From contig CAOJUX010000007.1 of assembly GCA_948444795.1 (NCBI GenBank), forward strand, positions 1-45,702: a DNA stretch of 45,702 nt. Reading direction: 5' to 3'. Shown in pieces: positions 8,409 through 17,040 of this stretch; the stretch's first letter is position 1; each line of letters starts with the position of its first letter. Position numbers and translations under genes: made by a program. Origin of the DNA: an uncultured Erysipelotrichaceae bacterium (lineage in GTDB: Bacteria > Bacillota_I > Bacilli_A > RF39 > UBA660). The notes below the pieces were generated by a model that saw only the letters and a program-made list of their open reading frames with translations, was not told the origin of the DNA and ran no database searches.

Positions 8409-8518
8409 AGACTAATAACCTCCTTTTTATCCTTTCGAAGTTTGACCAAAACCCCTCCTGAATAAAAATTTGATAAAAGCAAAGCGCTCCAAAAAGTTTT
8501 CGAGTAACACAAGATATT

Positions 8519-8546
8519 ATTATAAAGACTAAAATAAATAAAGCAA
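8519..8546 (-). promoter_or_regulatory. Candidate promoter of the toxin-like gene
   Basis: Minus-strand TTGCTT (8546-8541), 16 bases, TATAAT (8524-8519). It would give a leader of about 100 bases before the toxin start. Confidence 0.4.
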
Positions 8547-8594
8547 GAGAATGATTTGTCATATTTTGAAAGGTGTAAACTCTATTATTACTAA

Positions 8595-8623
8595 TTGAAT
8601 TATGAATAATAGTGGGTTATAAT
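8595..8623 (+). promoter_or_regulatory. Promoter of the G-tract surface-protein gene
   Basis: TTGAAT (8595-8600) and TATAAT (8618-8623) are spaced exactly 17 bases apart, about 27 bases before the start codon. Confidence 0.7.
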
Positions 8624-8649
8624 AGTGATAGAAAATAGGAGGAAGAAAA

Positions 8650-9817
8650 ATGAAAAAATTTGAAAAGAATAAAAAACTAAAATACACCCTCCTAAGCGTA
8701 ATAGCCCTAGTCCTAGTACTGGGGGGGGGGTATTTTAGTATATAGAAGTTTTGCATTATTTGAGGTAAGTAAAACATTTAATATACTAGAAGGAAAAGTA
8801 CCAAACTTTACCAAAGGAGATATAACTTTAGCAGTACTTGTAGATGGAGTAAAACAAGAAGAGTTTCCAGATAAAAATGGTCATAGATATGTAGGATATG
8901 ATTGTAATAACGATGCAACAGTAGATGTAACATATGATAGGGAAATATCAAAATGGAAGGTTAATCTATCAACTACTGATCCCACAATATGTACTTTAAA
9001 ATTTGAAAGTTATACAAGTAGAAATTTAATAGAAGTTTTAAAAGAGACAAATGAATTAGTAAAATTCACCCATGAAGATACAGAACAAACAGGAAGTAAT
9101 ACCAATATAGATTATAGATATACAGGAAAAGATCCTAATAACTATGTTTTATTTAATGATGAGTTATGGCGAATAATAGGAATATATAATACAGATGATG
9201 GAACTGGTAAATATGAGGAAAGAGTTAAATTAATTTCTCAAAACTTAGTAACTCATCAAGGATGGACAACCGATAACAAGAATGATTGGAGTAATGCATC
9301 GCTTCAAAAATACTTAAATGGCGAATATTATAATACTTTAAATGATTCTGCTAAGAAAATGATAGGAAATGCAAAATGGTATCTAGGAGGTTTTGATGGT
9401 TACTCAATAATTCCTAAAGAAATATATGAAGTAGAGAGAAGTAATAATGTATATGGCACTAATACTAAAAACTTGATTGTAAAGATGGGCTTACCCTATG
9501 GTAGTGATTATGGTTTTGCTATTAATGATAATACTTGTTTAAATTCTAATATGCATGATTGGCATGGCAATAATTATTGTGCACTTAATAATTGGATGAT
9601 GCAAGTTTCGAACAGTTTGTGGACTATCACTCAAAATACGAGTTGTAATTATTCAGTTTTGGCTTTAATTGAAAGAGAAGCAGGATTATTTTATTTTTGT
9701 GATAACTCTAGTGTTTATCACTATGCAGTATATCCCACATTATATCTTAGTCCTGATACCATAGAAGTAGATGGATCTGGAACAAAAGATAATCCATATA
9801 TATTATCGCTAGAATAG
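8650..9817 (+). CDS. Surface protein gene with ten-G tract, currently out of frame (candidate phase-OFF)
   Basis: A strong promoter and AGGAGG ribosome site lead to MKKFEKNKKLKYTLLSVIAL, a signal/anchor segment. At 8721-8730 ten consecutive G shift the frame and translation stops a few codons later. With nine G the frame continues unbroken to 9817, giving about 388 residues: LVYRSFALFEVSKTFNI, then GDITLAVLVDG, then a domain with ELWRIIGIYN and MIGNAKWYLGG, ending GSGTKDNPYIL. The intact remainder argues against ordinary decay. This layout is common in exported proteins of gut Bacillota; function is unknown, probably surface exposed. The piece from ATG 9359 alone is only the C-terminal part. 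Confidence 0.75.
8721..8730 (+). repeat. Homopolymeric G10 tract (OFF)
   Basis: Ten G in an otherwise very AT-rich gene, placed at the end of the membrane segment. Nine (or 6, 12) G restore the frame; ten or eleven lead to stops within a few codons. Confidence 0.9.
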
Positions 9818-9876
9818 AAAATCCAATCAAAAAAGAAGCATATTCATTTTGAATATACTACTTTATCAATAGTATG

Positions 9877-9908
9877 AAAGAAATTATTTAGATTAATTTC
9901 TTTTTTTG
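9877..9908 (+). terminator. Terminator after the surface-protein gene
   Basis: AAAGAAATTA (9877-9886) pairs with TAATTTCTTT (9894-9903), followed by TTTT. It lies between convergent genes. Confidence 0.7.
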
Positions 9909-9909
9909 A

Positions 9910-10296
9910 CTAAAAAGTTTTTTCAGAATAACTATGACTATAATTTATTTTATCATTAAATTCTACATAATTTAAATAAATCATTCTTATCAAGTACCAT
10001 TTACCAGTAGAAGGATCACTAAGAATTAAATGATCCCTTCCAGCTTCTTCAATAATGCCATCATAAATTTTATCACGCCACTCTACTGAATCGGGATAGG
10101 AAACATAAGCCTTAACTTCTTTGCCTTTATTTAGCCTTAAAATATTTTCAATATAGCTTTGTTCTCCATCATTATATGGATCGTAACTAATATTTCCAGG
10201 TGGACTAATTACTTCATTAGGCTTTGATTGAACTCCAACTAAATTGTTATCAGTTGCACCAGGAAAAGTTGGGCTTTGATAAAAACTTCCATTCAT
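9910..10296 (-). CDS. gerQ: Spore coat protein GerQ family
   Basis: GerQ is a spore coat protein needed for proper germination and cross-linked by the coat transglutaminase in Bacillus. The 128-residue protein has a Pro/Asn-rich N-terminus and the conserved domain from residue 45: EQSYIENILRLNKGKEVKAY, then GIIEEAGRDHLILSDP and the YLIRMIYLNYVEF ending. AGAGGTGAT seven bases upstream supports the ATG. It is divergent from yitT. With spo0A and a sigH-like gene in the same window it supports a sporulation heritage; whether spores are made cannot be told from here. Confidence 0.85.
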   Translation of the reverse strand: MNGSFYQSPTFPGATDNNLVGVQSKPNEVISPPGNISYDPYNDGEQSYIENILRLNKGKEVKAYVSYPDSVEWRDKIYDGIIEEAGRDHLILSDPSTGKWYLIRMIYLNYVEFNDKINYSHSYSEKTF

Positions 10297-10354
10297 AAAA
10301 TTATCACCTCTATAGATAATATGAATATATCTTTAAAATTATTAAAAAATCAGT

Positions 10355-10360
10355 TATAAT
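10355..10360 (+). promoter_or_regulatory. -10 box of yitT
   Basis: TATAAT about 25 bases before the yitT start, in the divergent region with gerQ; no convincing -35. Confidence 0.4.
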
Positions 10361-10384
10361 TATGGAGAATAGGATTGTGATAAT

Positions 10385-11278
10385 ATGGACGTAAAAACAA
10401 TAACAGAAACAATAAAATCTCGTCAAATAATAAGTCGAACAATTATAATGATTATATCAGTATTTATACTTGCGCTAAATTATAATTTATTTTTATTATC
10501 AAATAATTTTGTAATTGGAGGGACTAGTGGGCTCGCTATAATTATTCAAAAGATTTTTAATATAGAACCATCATTTTTTATTTTTATAACAAGTCTTATT
10601 TTAATAATAATGTCAATAATATTTTTAGGATTTGAATCAACCAGCAAAACAATTATTGGCTCTTTATTGTATCCTATATTTATTTCTTTAACTAGCTCAA
10701 TTGCTAAAATTATTACTCCTTATCTAAATTTTGAAAGTACTATTATTATTGTTCTTTTAGCAGGATTATTAAGTGGTCTTGCTAATGGGTTTATTTATAA
10801 AACAGGTTTTAATACTGGCGGTAGTGATGTTTTAATGAAAATAATTAATAAGTATTATAAAATTTCAGAGGGAAAATCTTTATTTATTGTCAATTTAATT
10901 ATTATGTTATCTGGAGCATTTCTATTTGGAATTAATAAATTTATTTATGCTTTAATAATTTTATTTATAAACACAAAAGTAATTGATAGAATTTTAATTG
11001 GAATATCAAATAGTAAATTATTCTTTATACATACTAAAAAAATAAATGAAGTAAAAAAATTTATTATTGAGGAATTAAATTCAGGCGTTACTATATTTAA
11101 TGCTACAGGAGGTTTTAGTAAACAAAAAAATGATGTTTTAATGTGTGTGGTTAAAACTAATGATTATTATTTATTTAAAGATGCTGTTTTAGAAATAGAT
11201 CCTCATGCTTTTTTTGTAATTAATGACTGCTATGAAGTATCAGGCGGTGTAAAAGGTAAAAATTTCCCATTTATTTAA
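10385..11278 (+). CDS. yitT: YitT family membrane protein with DUF2179 domain
   Basis: Integral membrane protein of unknown transport role. The 297 residues hold six or so membrane helices (about 18-205) with the family motifs NNFVIGGTSGLA and TGFNTGGSDVL, then a cytoplasmic DUF2179 domain (about 210-290) ending in DPHAFFVINDCYEVSGG. Length and order are typical. AGGA lies about ten bases before the ATG. Confidence 0.9.
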   Translation: MDVKTITETIKSRQIISRTIIMIISVFILALNYNLFLLSNNFVIGGTSGLAIIIQKIFNIEPSFFIFITSLILIIMSIIFLGFESTSKTIIGSLLYPIFISLTSSIAKIITPYLNFESTIIIVLLAGLLSGLANGFIYKTGFNTGGSDVLMKIINKYYKISEGKSLFIVNLIIMLSGAFLFGINKFIYALIILFINTKVIDRILIGISNSKLFFIHTKKINEVKKFIIEELNSGVTIFNATGGFSKQKNDVLMCVVKTNDYYLFKDAVLEIDPHAFFVINDCYEVSGGVKGKNFPFI

Positions 11279-11289
11279 ATAAAAACAGG

Positions 11290-11298
11290 TGTTATAAT
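11290..11298 (+). promoter_or_regulatory. Extended -10 promoter of the ftsEX operon
   Basis: TGTTATAAT 20 bases before the ftsE start. Confidence 0.5.
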
Positions 11299-11318
11299 TA
11301 TATAATAAGGAGTAAATA

Positions 11319-12020
11319 ATGGAGTTAATAGAGATAAACAATTGTTATAAAACATATGGAAATGGAGTGACAGCTATAGCTGATCTTAATTTATCTATTA
11401 AAAAAGGTGAATTTGTTTTTCTAATTGGGGCCAGTGGAAGTGGAAAGTCAACTCTTATAAAAATGTTATATCGAGAAGAAAAACCAACTAAAGGAAGTGT
11501 TATAGTTGGAGGTATTAATGTAGCAAAATTAAGAAATGCTAAAGTTTATAAATTAAGAAGAAAACTGGGCATAGTATTCCAAGATTTTAAATTATTACCA
11601 AAACTTAACGTATATGAAAATGTTGCTTTTGCTTTAGAATCAATTGGAACTAATAAAGAAGACACCAGAAAAAAAGTATTAAGAGCACTTGAGAAAGTTG
11701 ATTTAAAAGATAAAGTAAGAAGTTTTCCTAATCAATTATCTGGAGGAGAACAACAAAGAGTTTGTATTGCCAGAGCCATAGTAAATAATCCAAAAGTATT
11801 AATTTGCGATGAACCAACAGGGAATTTAGATCCAAAAATATCTAAAGAGATTGTTGATATTTTAAATAAAATAAATAAAGAATCAAAAACTACTATTATA
11901 ATGGCTACTCACGATAAAGATATTGTAAATAAAATGAAAAAAAGAGTAATATTATTAGGCGGTGGAGTATTAAAAGATGATTGTGAGAAAGGAAGTTACA
12001 AAATAAATGAAAGCATTTAG
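11319..12020 (+). CDS. ftsE: Cell division ATP-binding protein FtsE
   Basis: ATPase of the FtsEX complex, which does not transport but transmits a signal across the membrane to activate wall hydrolases at the division site. The motifs are Walker A GASGSGKST (37-45), Q-loop VFQDFKLLP, signature LSGGEQQR (about 140) and Walker B VLICDEPTGNLDP. A length of 233 is normal. AAGGAG precedes the ATG. The end overlaps ftsX by 14 bases, and the third gene of the operon is a coiled-coil M23 hydrolase, the expected effector. Confidence 0.96.
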   Translation: MELIEINNCYKTYGNGVTAIADLNLSIKKGEFVFLIGASGSGKSTLIKMLYREEKPTKGSVIVGGINVAKLRNAKVYKLRRKLGIVFQDFKLLPKLNVYENVAFALESIGTNKEDTRKKVLRALEKVDLKDKVRSFPNQLSGGEQQRVCIARAIVNNPKVLICDEPTGNLDPKISKEIVDILNKINKESKTTIIMATHDKDIVNKMKKRVILLGGGVLKDDCEKGSYKINESI

Positions 12021-12900
12021 AGTATTAACAAAATCAATTAGAGATGCATTTAAAAGTGTATTTCGTAATTTTAGTCTTTCAACTGCATCTATTGTATGTA
12101 GTAGTATAACTTTAATTCTAGTAGCAGCCGCTTTAATAGTATCTTATAATGTTAAAGATATAACAAAAGAATTAGAACATGAGCTTTCTATCATAGTTTA
12201 TTTAAAAAAAGACACATCTAGTGAAAATATTACAGTAATAAAATCAAAATTAAATAATATGGAAAATATTGATAAGTTTGAATTTAAAAGTAAAGACGAG
12301 TGGAAACTTGAAATGAAAAATTCTAGTGAATCCTTAAATACCACTTTAGAGTATTTAGAAGAAAATCCTCTTTTAGACTCCTTTGTTGTAACTGTTAAAG
12401 ATGCTAATCTTTTAAAACCAACAGCTGAAGAAATCAAAAAAATAGAATTTGTATCTAGTGCAGATTATGGAGAAGGAATGACTGAAAGCTTAGTAAAAGC
12501 TTTTAACGTTTTAGAAAAAGTAACAATTATAATTGTTGTATCTCTTGTTTTAGTAACTATATTTTTAATTGGCAATACAATTAAGTTAACAATTTTCTCA
12601 AGGAGAAATGAAATAGAAATAATGCGTTTAGTTGGAGCAAGTAATATATCAATAAAATTACCATTTATATTTGAAGGTTTTATATTGGGCCTGCTTGGTA
12701 GTATAATTCCTGTTTTGTTATCGATTTATGGTTATATCATAATGTATGATCATTTTAACGGTTACTTATTTTCACAATTAATTAAATTAATAAAACCATT
12801 TAATTTTATATTATATATTTCAATTGCTTTATTATTTATAGGAACGCTTATTGGAATGTTTGGAAGCTATAGAGCTGTAAGGAAGTATTTGAAAATATGA
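12007..12900 (+). CDS. ftsX: Cell division protein FtsX
   Basis: Membrane partner of FtsE. The 297-residue protein has a first helix (about 20-45), an extracellular domain (about 50-165) containing ELSIIVYLKKD, and three C-terminal helices with the family motif NEIEIMRLVGASN near residue 203. This is the Gram-positive FtsX arrangement in which the extracellular loop contacts a hydrolase. The stop overlaps the next start as ATGA, so translation is likely coupled. Confidence 0.95.
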   Translation: MKAFRVLTKSIRDAFKSVFRNFSLSTASIVCSSITLILVAAALIVSYNVKDITKELEHELSIIVYLKKDTSSENITVIKSKLNNMENIDKFEFKSKDEWKLEMKNSSESLNTTLEYLEENPLLDSFVVTVKDANLLKPTAEEIKKIEFVSSADYGEGMTESLVKAFNVLEKVTIIIVVSLVLVTIFLIGNTIKLTIFSRRNEIEIMRLVGASNISIKLPFIFEGFILGLLGSIIPVLLSIYGYIIMYDHFNGYLFSQLIKLIKPFNFILYISIALLFIGTLIGMFGSYRAVRKYLKI

Positions 12901-14096
12901 AAACTTTTAGAAAAATATTTGCTATTTTAGTTGTTTTAAGTTTCTTAATTAGTCCTTTTAATACATATGCAAAAGAAGCAGAAACTTTAGGAGATTTAAA
13001 AAATGAATTAGCAAGACTTAAACAAGAAAAAAGTAATAATGAAGCTAATAAACGAAATACCCAAGGTGAAATTGCTCAAAGACAAAATGATATTTCGAAA
13101 GCAGAAACCGAAATAAGCCAAGCAGAAACTGATATTAATAGTGCTGAAGAAGAAATTAATAATTCCAATGAAAAAATAGTAGGATTAAGAGAAGAAACCG
13201 ATAAATTACTTGTATTTTTACAAGAAATGAAAAGTAATAATTCTTATGTTGAATATTTATTTGGATCAAATAGTATGACTGATTTAGTAATGCGTTTAAA
13301 AGCCATAGAACAAATAGCTGACTATAATCAAAATAAATTAAAAGAATTAGAAAACTTAATAAAAAGTAATGAACAACTAAAAGTGGATTTAAAGAATAAA
13401 CAAGATGATTTAAACAATAAAATAGCTATTTATCAAGATAAAATAAAAAATTTATATGGTAATTTAGAAGCTTATGATAAGTTTGACTTAGATATAGATA
13501 CTAAAATAAAAGTTGCTCAAAGTCAAGTTAACCACTATGCTGCAAAAAGTAGGGAGATTTTCAAATATGAAAAAGATGATGCAACTTTAACTGAACTTAG
13601 TATAACTCCTTATAATGGTGGCTGGCTAAAACCTCTTAAGAAAGGTGTTACAACTAGTACTATTGGAACACGCTGGGGCTCATACCATAACGCTCTTGAT
13701 ATTGGTGGTAATGCTGAGGGAACACCAGTATTTGCAGCTGCTGCAGGACGAGTTTCTGGTTTTATTTCTCATTATAAATGTGGTGGCAATATGCTTTATA
13801 TTGATGTAGTTGTAGGCGGAAAACAATATACAACTTACTATTATCATTTATTAAAAGTGAATGTTAAAGTTGGAGATACAGTTAATCAAAATACAGTTAT
13901 TGGAACTGTAGGTGGCTATTCAACAAGTACCAGTCATGGTGGATATGATTCTTGTACTACAGGAGCTCATTTACACTATGGAGTAGCAAGAGGTTTTTTC
14001 ACGGGAACAATAAATCGTAATACTGTTTTAACCCCACCAGGATTTCCAAATACAAAAGGATACAGATTTAATTCCAGAACTGATTACTATGGATAA
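12897..14096 (+). CDS. Secreted coiled-coil M23 endopeptidase (EnvC/PcsB-like FtsEX effector)
   Basis: Predicted division hydrolase controlled by FtsEX. It has a signal peptide (about 1-25, LVVLSFLISPFNTYA), a long Glu/Lys/Asn coiled coil (about 28-215) with SYVEYLFGSNSMTDLVMRL as in PcsB, and a C-terminal M23 domain. The zinc residues are present: H264 and D268 in HNALD, and the H358-L-H360 pair. Its position directly after ftsX in one operon makes the functional link strong. The coiled coil would act as the autoinhibitory and FtsX-binding part by analogy with EnvC and PcsB. Confidence 0.9.
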   Translation: MKTFRKIFAILVVLSFLISPFNTYAKEAETLGDLKNELARLKQEKSNNEANKRNTQGEIAQRQNDISKAETEISQAETDINSAEEEINNSNEKIVGLREETDKLLVFLQEMKSNNSYVEYLFGSNSMTDLVMRLKAIEQIADYNQNKLKELENLIKSNEQLKVDLKNKQDDLNNKIAIYQDKIKNLYGNLEAYDKFDLDIDTKIKVAQSQVNHYAAKSREIFKYEKDDATLTELSITPYNGGWLKPLKKGVTTSTIGTRWGSYHNALDIGGNAEGTPVFAAAAGRVSGFISHYKCGGNMLYIDVVVGGKQYTTYYYHLLKVNVKVGDTVNQNTVIGTVGGYSTSTSHGGYDSCTTGAHLHYGVARGFFTGTINRNTVLTPPGFPNTKGYRFNSRTDYYG

Positions 14097-14138
14097 ATAA
14101 AATAAAGCCAATATAAAAAATCTTTATTTTATTTTTTT
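14095..14138 (+). terminator. Terminator of the ftsEX operon
   Basis: A 13-bp stem, AAATAAAATAAAG (14095-14107) with CTTTATTTTATTT (14122-14134), followed by T. It begins in the stop codon of the hydrolase gene. Confidence 0.7.
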
Positions 14139-14141
14139 ATT

Positions 14142-14150
14142 TGATATAAT
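14142..14150 (+). promoter_or_regulatory. Extended -10 of the DUF4026 gene
   Basis: TGATATAAT directly after the terminator and about 47 bases before the start codon. Confidence 0.45.
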
Positions 14151-14197
14151 TTAAATATAATAAACAAATGAAATTATTATAGATAGGAGTAAAAATT

Positions 14198-15463
14198 ATG
14201 TTTTTTAGAAATAAAAATAAAATTTTGGAAAAACCATTATCATATTGGGAAGAAAAATCTTATATGCTTGCAATACTTAAAGATGATGAACCAGATATTT
14301 TAAAAAAAAGTATTGATAGAATAGCTTCGATAAAAGGAGTAAAAGTAAAAGATAATCATTATTCTATAGATGATAATGTTATATATGTAAATTTAAGTTA
14401 TGATAAAGAAGATTATGAAATAGGAATATTTTATGGAAATATTAAGGTCCCTGAATTTTATTTAAACAAAAATTTTCTATTTACTAATAAAGAAAGAGAA
14501 GAAATTTTAGTAGCTAAAAAATCATTAACTATTTTTATGAAATTTAATGAAAATATCCAAAAATCATTTCATTTACAATTGAAGTTGATTTTTAATCTTG
14601 TTCCAAATCTAATAGGAGTTTTGGATGAAAGCGCAGAGAATATTTTGCCTCAAAAATGGGTAAAAATGGCTTCTAAATCAGATGTTTTACCAAGCTCTGA
14701 AGATTTATTTACAATACAAGTTGTTCATGGAGAAAATAAAAAAATTTGGTTGCATACTCATGGATGTAATAGATGTGGAGTTACAGAACTAGAAATATTA
14801 GATTCAAATGAAGAAAATTTTAAAAATCATTATAATTTAATTAAATATTATGCGATGTATTTAATAGATGCAAAAGATAAAATAGATGCAAGATACAAAG
14901 GGGCATATCTTGGACGTTTAATTAACGGCATGCCCATTGTAACAACATGCATTTCTTGGACAGAGGGGATAACTAAATACAAAAGATTAAAATTAGGTAA
15001 TTTAGAAGATAGAAAAAATGGCCATAATAGTAAAACAAGTATTATTTTTTTATATACTAGTGAAGAAGATGAAAATAATAAAGTGATGAAACCAATTTCA
15101 ATTTATGATAAATGGTGGGGAGATAATCCAATATATTTTATAAGTGATCAAGAAACAGCTAGAATGAAAGAACTTGCTATAGAAAGATTTCATTATGTAA
15201 AAAATAACCTTGAAGGTAATACAGTTTTAATAAAAATTGGTCTTCCTTTAAAAGAACCTGGTGAATTTGAACATATTTGGTTTGAGTTAAAGGAAATAAA
15301 AGGAAATAAAATAAAAGCTATATTAACTCAAGAGCCTTATGAAATAAAAGATATTCATGAAGGAGACGAAGATTGGTACTCTATAAAAGATGTAACAGAT
15401 TGGATTATATATACTAAAGAAAGGGCTATATCACCAAGCACCGCCTATCTTTTAGAAAAATAA
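14198..15463 (+). CDS. DUF4026/DUF2314 domain protein
   Basis: A cytoplasmic 421-residue protein of unknown function. The N-terminal two thirds match the DUF4026 pattern (WLHTHGCNRCGVTELEIL near residue 188 and later ISIYDKWWGDNPIYFIS), and the C-terminal part is a DUF2314 domain (about 330-421) with HIWFELKEIKGNKIKAIL, GDEDWYSIKDVTDW and the ending ITP-like SPSTAYLL. Cys and His in HTHGCNRCG could bind a metal, but that is speculation. AGGAG eight bases upstream supports the start. It is a single-gene transcription unit. Confidence 0.75.
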   Translation: MFFRNKNKILEKPLSYWEEKSYMLAILKDDEPDILKKSIDRIASIKGVKVKDNHYSIDDNVIYVNLSYDKEDYEIGIFYGNIKVPEFYLNKNFLFTNKEREEILVAKKSLTIFMKFNENIQKSFHLQLKLIFNLVPNLIGVLDESAENILPQKWVKMASKSDVLPSSEDLFTIQVVHGENKKIWLHTHGCNRCGVTELEILDSNEENFKNHYNLIKYYAMYLIDAKDKIDARYKGAYLGRLINGMPIVTTCISWTEGITKYKRLKLGNLEDRKNGHNSKTSIIFLYTSEEDENNKVMKPISIYDKWWGDNPIYFISDQETARMKELAIERFHYVKNNLEGNTVLIKIGLPLKEPGEFEHIWFELKEIKGNKIKAILTQEPYEIKDIHEGDEDWYSIKDVTDWIIYTKERAISPSTAYLLEK

Positions 15464-15488
15464 AAAAGCATTTTAAATGTGTTTTTTT
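15462..15488 (+). terminator. Terminator after the DUF4026 gene
   Basis: An imperfect AAAAAGCAT/ATGTGTTTTT hairpin with a seven-T tail starting at the stop codon. Confidence 0.55.
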
Positions 15489-15500
15489 ATGGTAGTAATA

Positions 15501-15509
15501 TGATATAAT
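15501..15509 (+). promoter_or_regulatory. Extended -10 of yqeG-whiA
   Basis: TGATATAAT 26 bases before the yqeG start. Confidence 0.5.
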
Positions 15510-15534
15510 AAAAAAATATTAAAAGGTGAATAGT

Positions 15535-16104
15535 ATGAAGAAAAATATAAAAATGTTAAAAGTATTTTTTAAAGTTATTAAAGGAAATACAAAAGAAACA
15601 AACTTAATACTACCTAATAGTTATAAAAAATCCATAAAAGATATAGACTATAAAAAATTAAAGAAAATGGGAATTAAAAATTTATTATTTGATATAGATA
15701 ATACAATAATGCCTGTAAATACTATATTTATAAATAAAGATTTAAAAGATTTTTTTAAAAAATTGAAAAAAGATTTTAATATATGCTTAATAAGTAACAA
15801 CAATTTAAAAAGAGTATTTCCAGTTTTAACTGAATTAGAAGTAAACGGAATTTCATCGGCAAATAAACCAAATAAAAATGGTTTTGATAGAGCATTAAAA
15901 ATAATTAAAGGAAATATAAAAGAAACAGCTATAATTGGAGATCAAATGTTAACAGATATATATGGTGGTAAAAAATATGGTTTATATACAATATTAGTTG
16001 AACCATTTAAAAGAAAATATGATTTAAAAACAGGAATTAATAGAATACTTCAAAATTTGTTATTAAAAAGAATGAAAAAAATAACGAGGTATAAGTATTA
16101 CTAA
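15535..16104 (+). CDS. yqeG: YqeG family HAD IIIA-type phosphatase
   Basis: HAD-superfamily hydrolase; in mitochondria and plants the relative GEP4 dephosphorylates phosphatidylglycerophosphate, and the bacterial role may be similar but is not shown. The 189-residue protein has NLILPNSYKKSI at its start, HAD motif I FDIDNTIMP (about 51-59), motif II SNN, a Lys in ANKPNKNGF, and motif III IIGDQMLTDIYGG. An in-frame GTG nine bases upstream is inside the AAGGTG ribosome site, so the ATG is the start. whiA follows after 12 bases. Confidence 0.88.
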   Translation: MKKNIKMLKVFFKVIKGNTKETNLILPNSYKKSIKDIDYKKLKKMGIKNLLFDIDNTIMPVNTIFINKDLKDFFKKLKKDFNICLISNNNLKRVFPVLTELEVNGISSANKPNKNGFDRALKIIKGNIKETAIIGDQMLTDIYGGKKYGLYTILVEPFKRKYDLKTGINRILQNLLLKRMKKITRYKYY

Positions 16105-16116
16105 GGAGGTAAGAAA

Positions 16117-17040
16117 ATGACATTTTCGAGTCGTTTGAAAGAAGAAATAGCTAGTTTAGATAGTAATATTAATGAAAAAAGAGCAGAACTCTCAGCAATT
16201 TTACGATATGATTCTAGATTAGATACTAATAAACTAATCATAACTTGTGAAAATGCCAAAATTGCTAGAAGAATATACAGAAACTTAAAAGAGATATTTA
16301 ATATAAACATTAATATTATAGTAAGAAATCAAAAAAAATTAAGAGTAAAGCAAATATATATTTTAGAAATAAAGAATAAAGCAATGTTTATTTTAGAAGC
16401 ACTAAATATATATAAAAATAATAGAAAAATACCAGATAAATCTATTTATTATGAAACAAAAGAAGAAAAAATTGCTTATATAAGAGGAGCTTTTTTAACT
16501 ACTGGTTCTATAAATGATCCTAGTACTAGTGGCTATCACTTAGAATTTGTCTTATTACAAGAAGAAGATGCTATATTTATAAAAGATATTTTAAAAGATT
16601 TAAAATTTTTTAGTAAAATTTTAAAAAGAGGAAATCGTTATATGATTTATATTAAATCGGCTGAGGAAATAAGTGATATTATTAAATTATTTCGAGCTAT
16701 TAATTCTTTATTTTATTTTGAAGATATAAGAATATATCGTGACCATAAAAATATGGTCAATCGTCTTACAAATTGTGAAGTGGCAAATCAAGAAAAAACA
16801 ACAAGAGTTGGAATGAAACAAATTGCAAGTATTAAATATTTGAAAGAAAATGATTTATTTGATTTATTAGAAGAAAATACTAAAATAGTTTTAGAATATC
16901 GCTATAAATACCCCGAAGCATCTTATCAAGAACTTTCTAATATTATTTCTTTAGAAACTGATTATAAAATTGGCAAATCAGGCATTAACCATCACTTAAT
17001 AAAAATGAAGAAAATAATTGAAAATATAAAAAAATTATAG
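16117..17040 (+). CDS. whiA: WhiA, sporulation/division regulator family
   Basis: WhiA joins a LAGLIDADG homing-endonuclease-like domain to a helix-turn-helix. In Streptomyces it controls sporulation genes; in Bacillus it affects division and chromosome segregation. Seen in 307 residues: SSRLKEEIASL and an N-terminal domain (about 1-85), the LAGLIDADG-like part with YIRGAFLTTGSINDPSTSGYH, then the HTH with NRLTNCEVANQEKTTR and YQELS near 270, ending KSGINHHLIKMKKI. TAAGGAGG supports the ATG. The 3' end overlaps the convergent clpP by six bases. Confidence 0.94.
   Translation: MTFSSRLKEEIASLDSNINEKRAELSAILRYDSRLDTNKLIITCENAKIARRIYRNLKEIFNININIIVRNQKKLRVKQIYILEIKNKAMFILEALNIYKNNRKIPDKSIYYETKEEKIAYIRGAFLTTGSINDPSTSGYHLEFVLLQEEDAIFIKDILKDLKFFSKILKRGNRYMIYIKSAEEISDIIKLFRAINSLFYFEDIRIYRDHKNMVNRLTNCEVANQEKTTRVGMKQIASIKYLKENDLFDLLEENTKIVLEYRYKYPEASYQELSNIISLETDYKIGKSGINHHLIKMKKIIENIKKL

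Noticed and set aside
8299-8562. 87-codon minus-strand frame with a hydrophobic start (MTNHSLALFILVF...) across the toxin-like region
   Set aside because: It has no ribosome site, its start lies upstream of the predicted promoter, and it overlaps the better supported 32-codon gene in another frame.
9359-9817. Separate 152-residue gene
   Set aside because: It is the C-terminal part of the G-tract gene: the frame is open upstream back to 8731, there is no ribosome site at 9359, and it lacks a signal sequence of its own.
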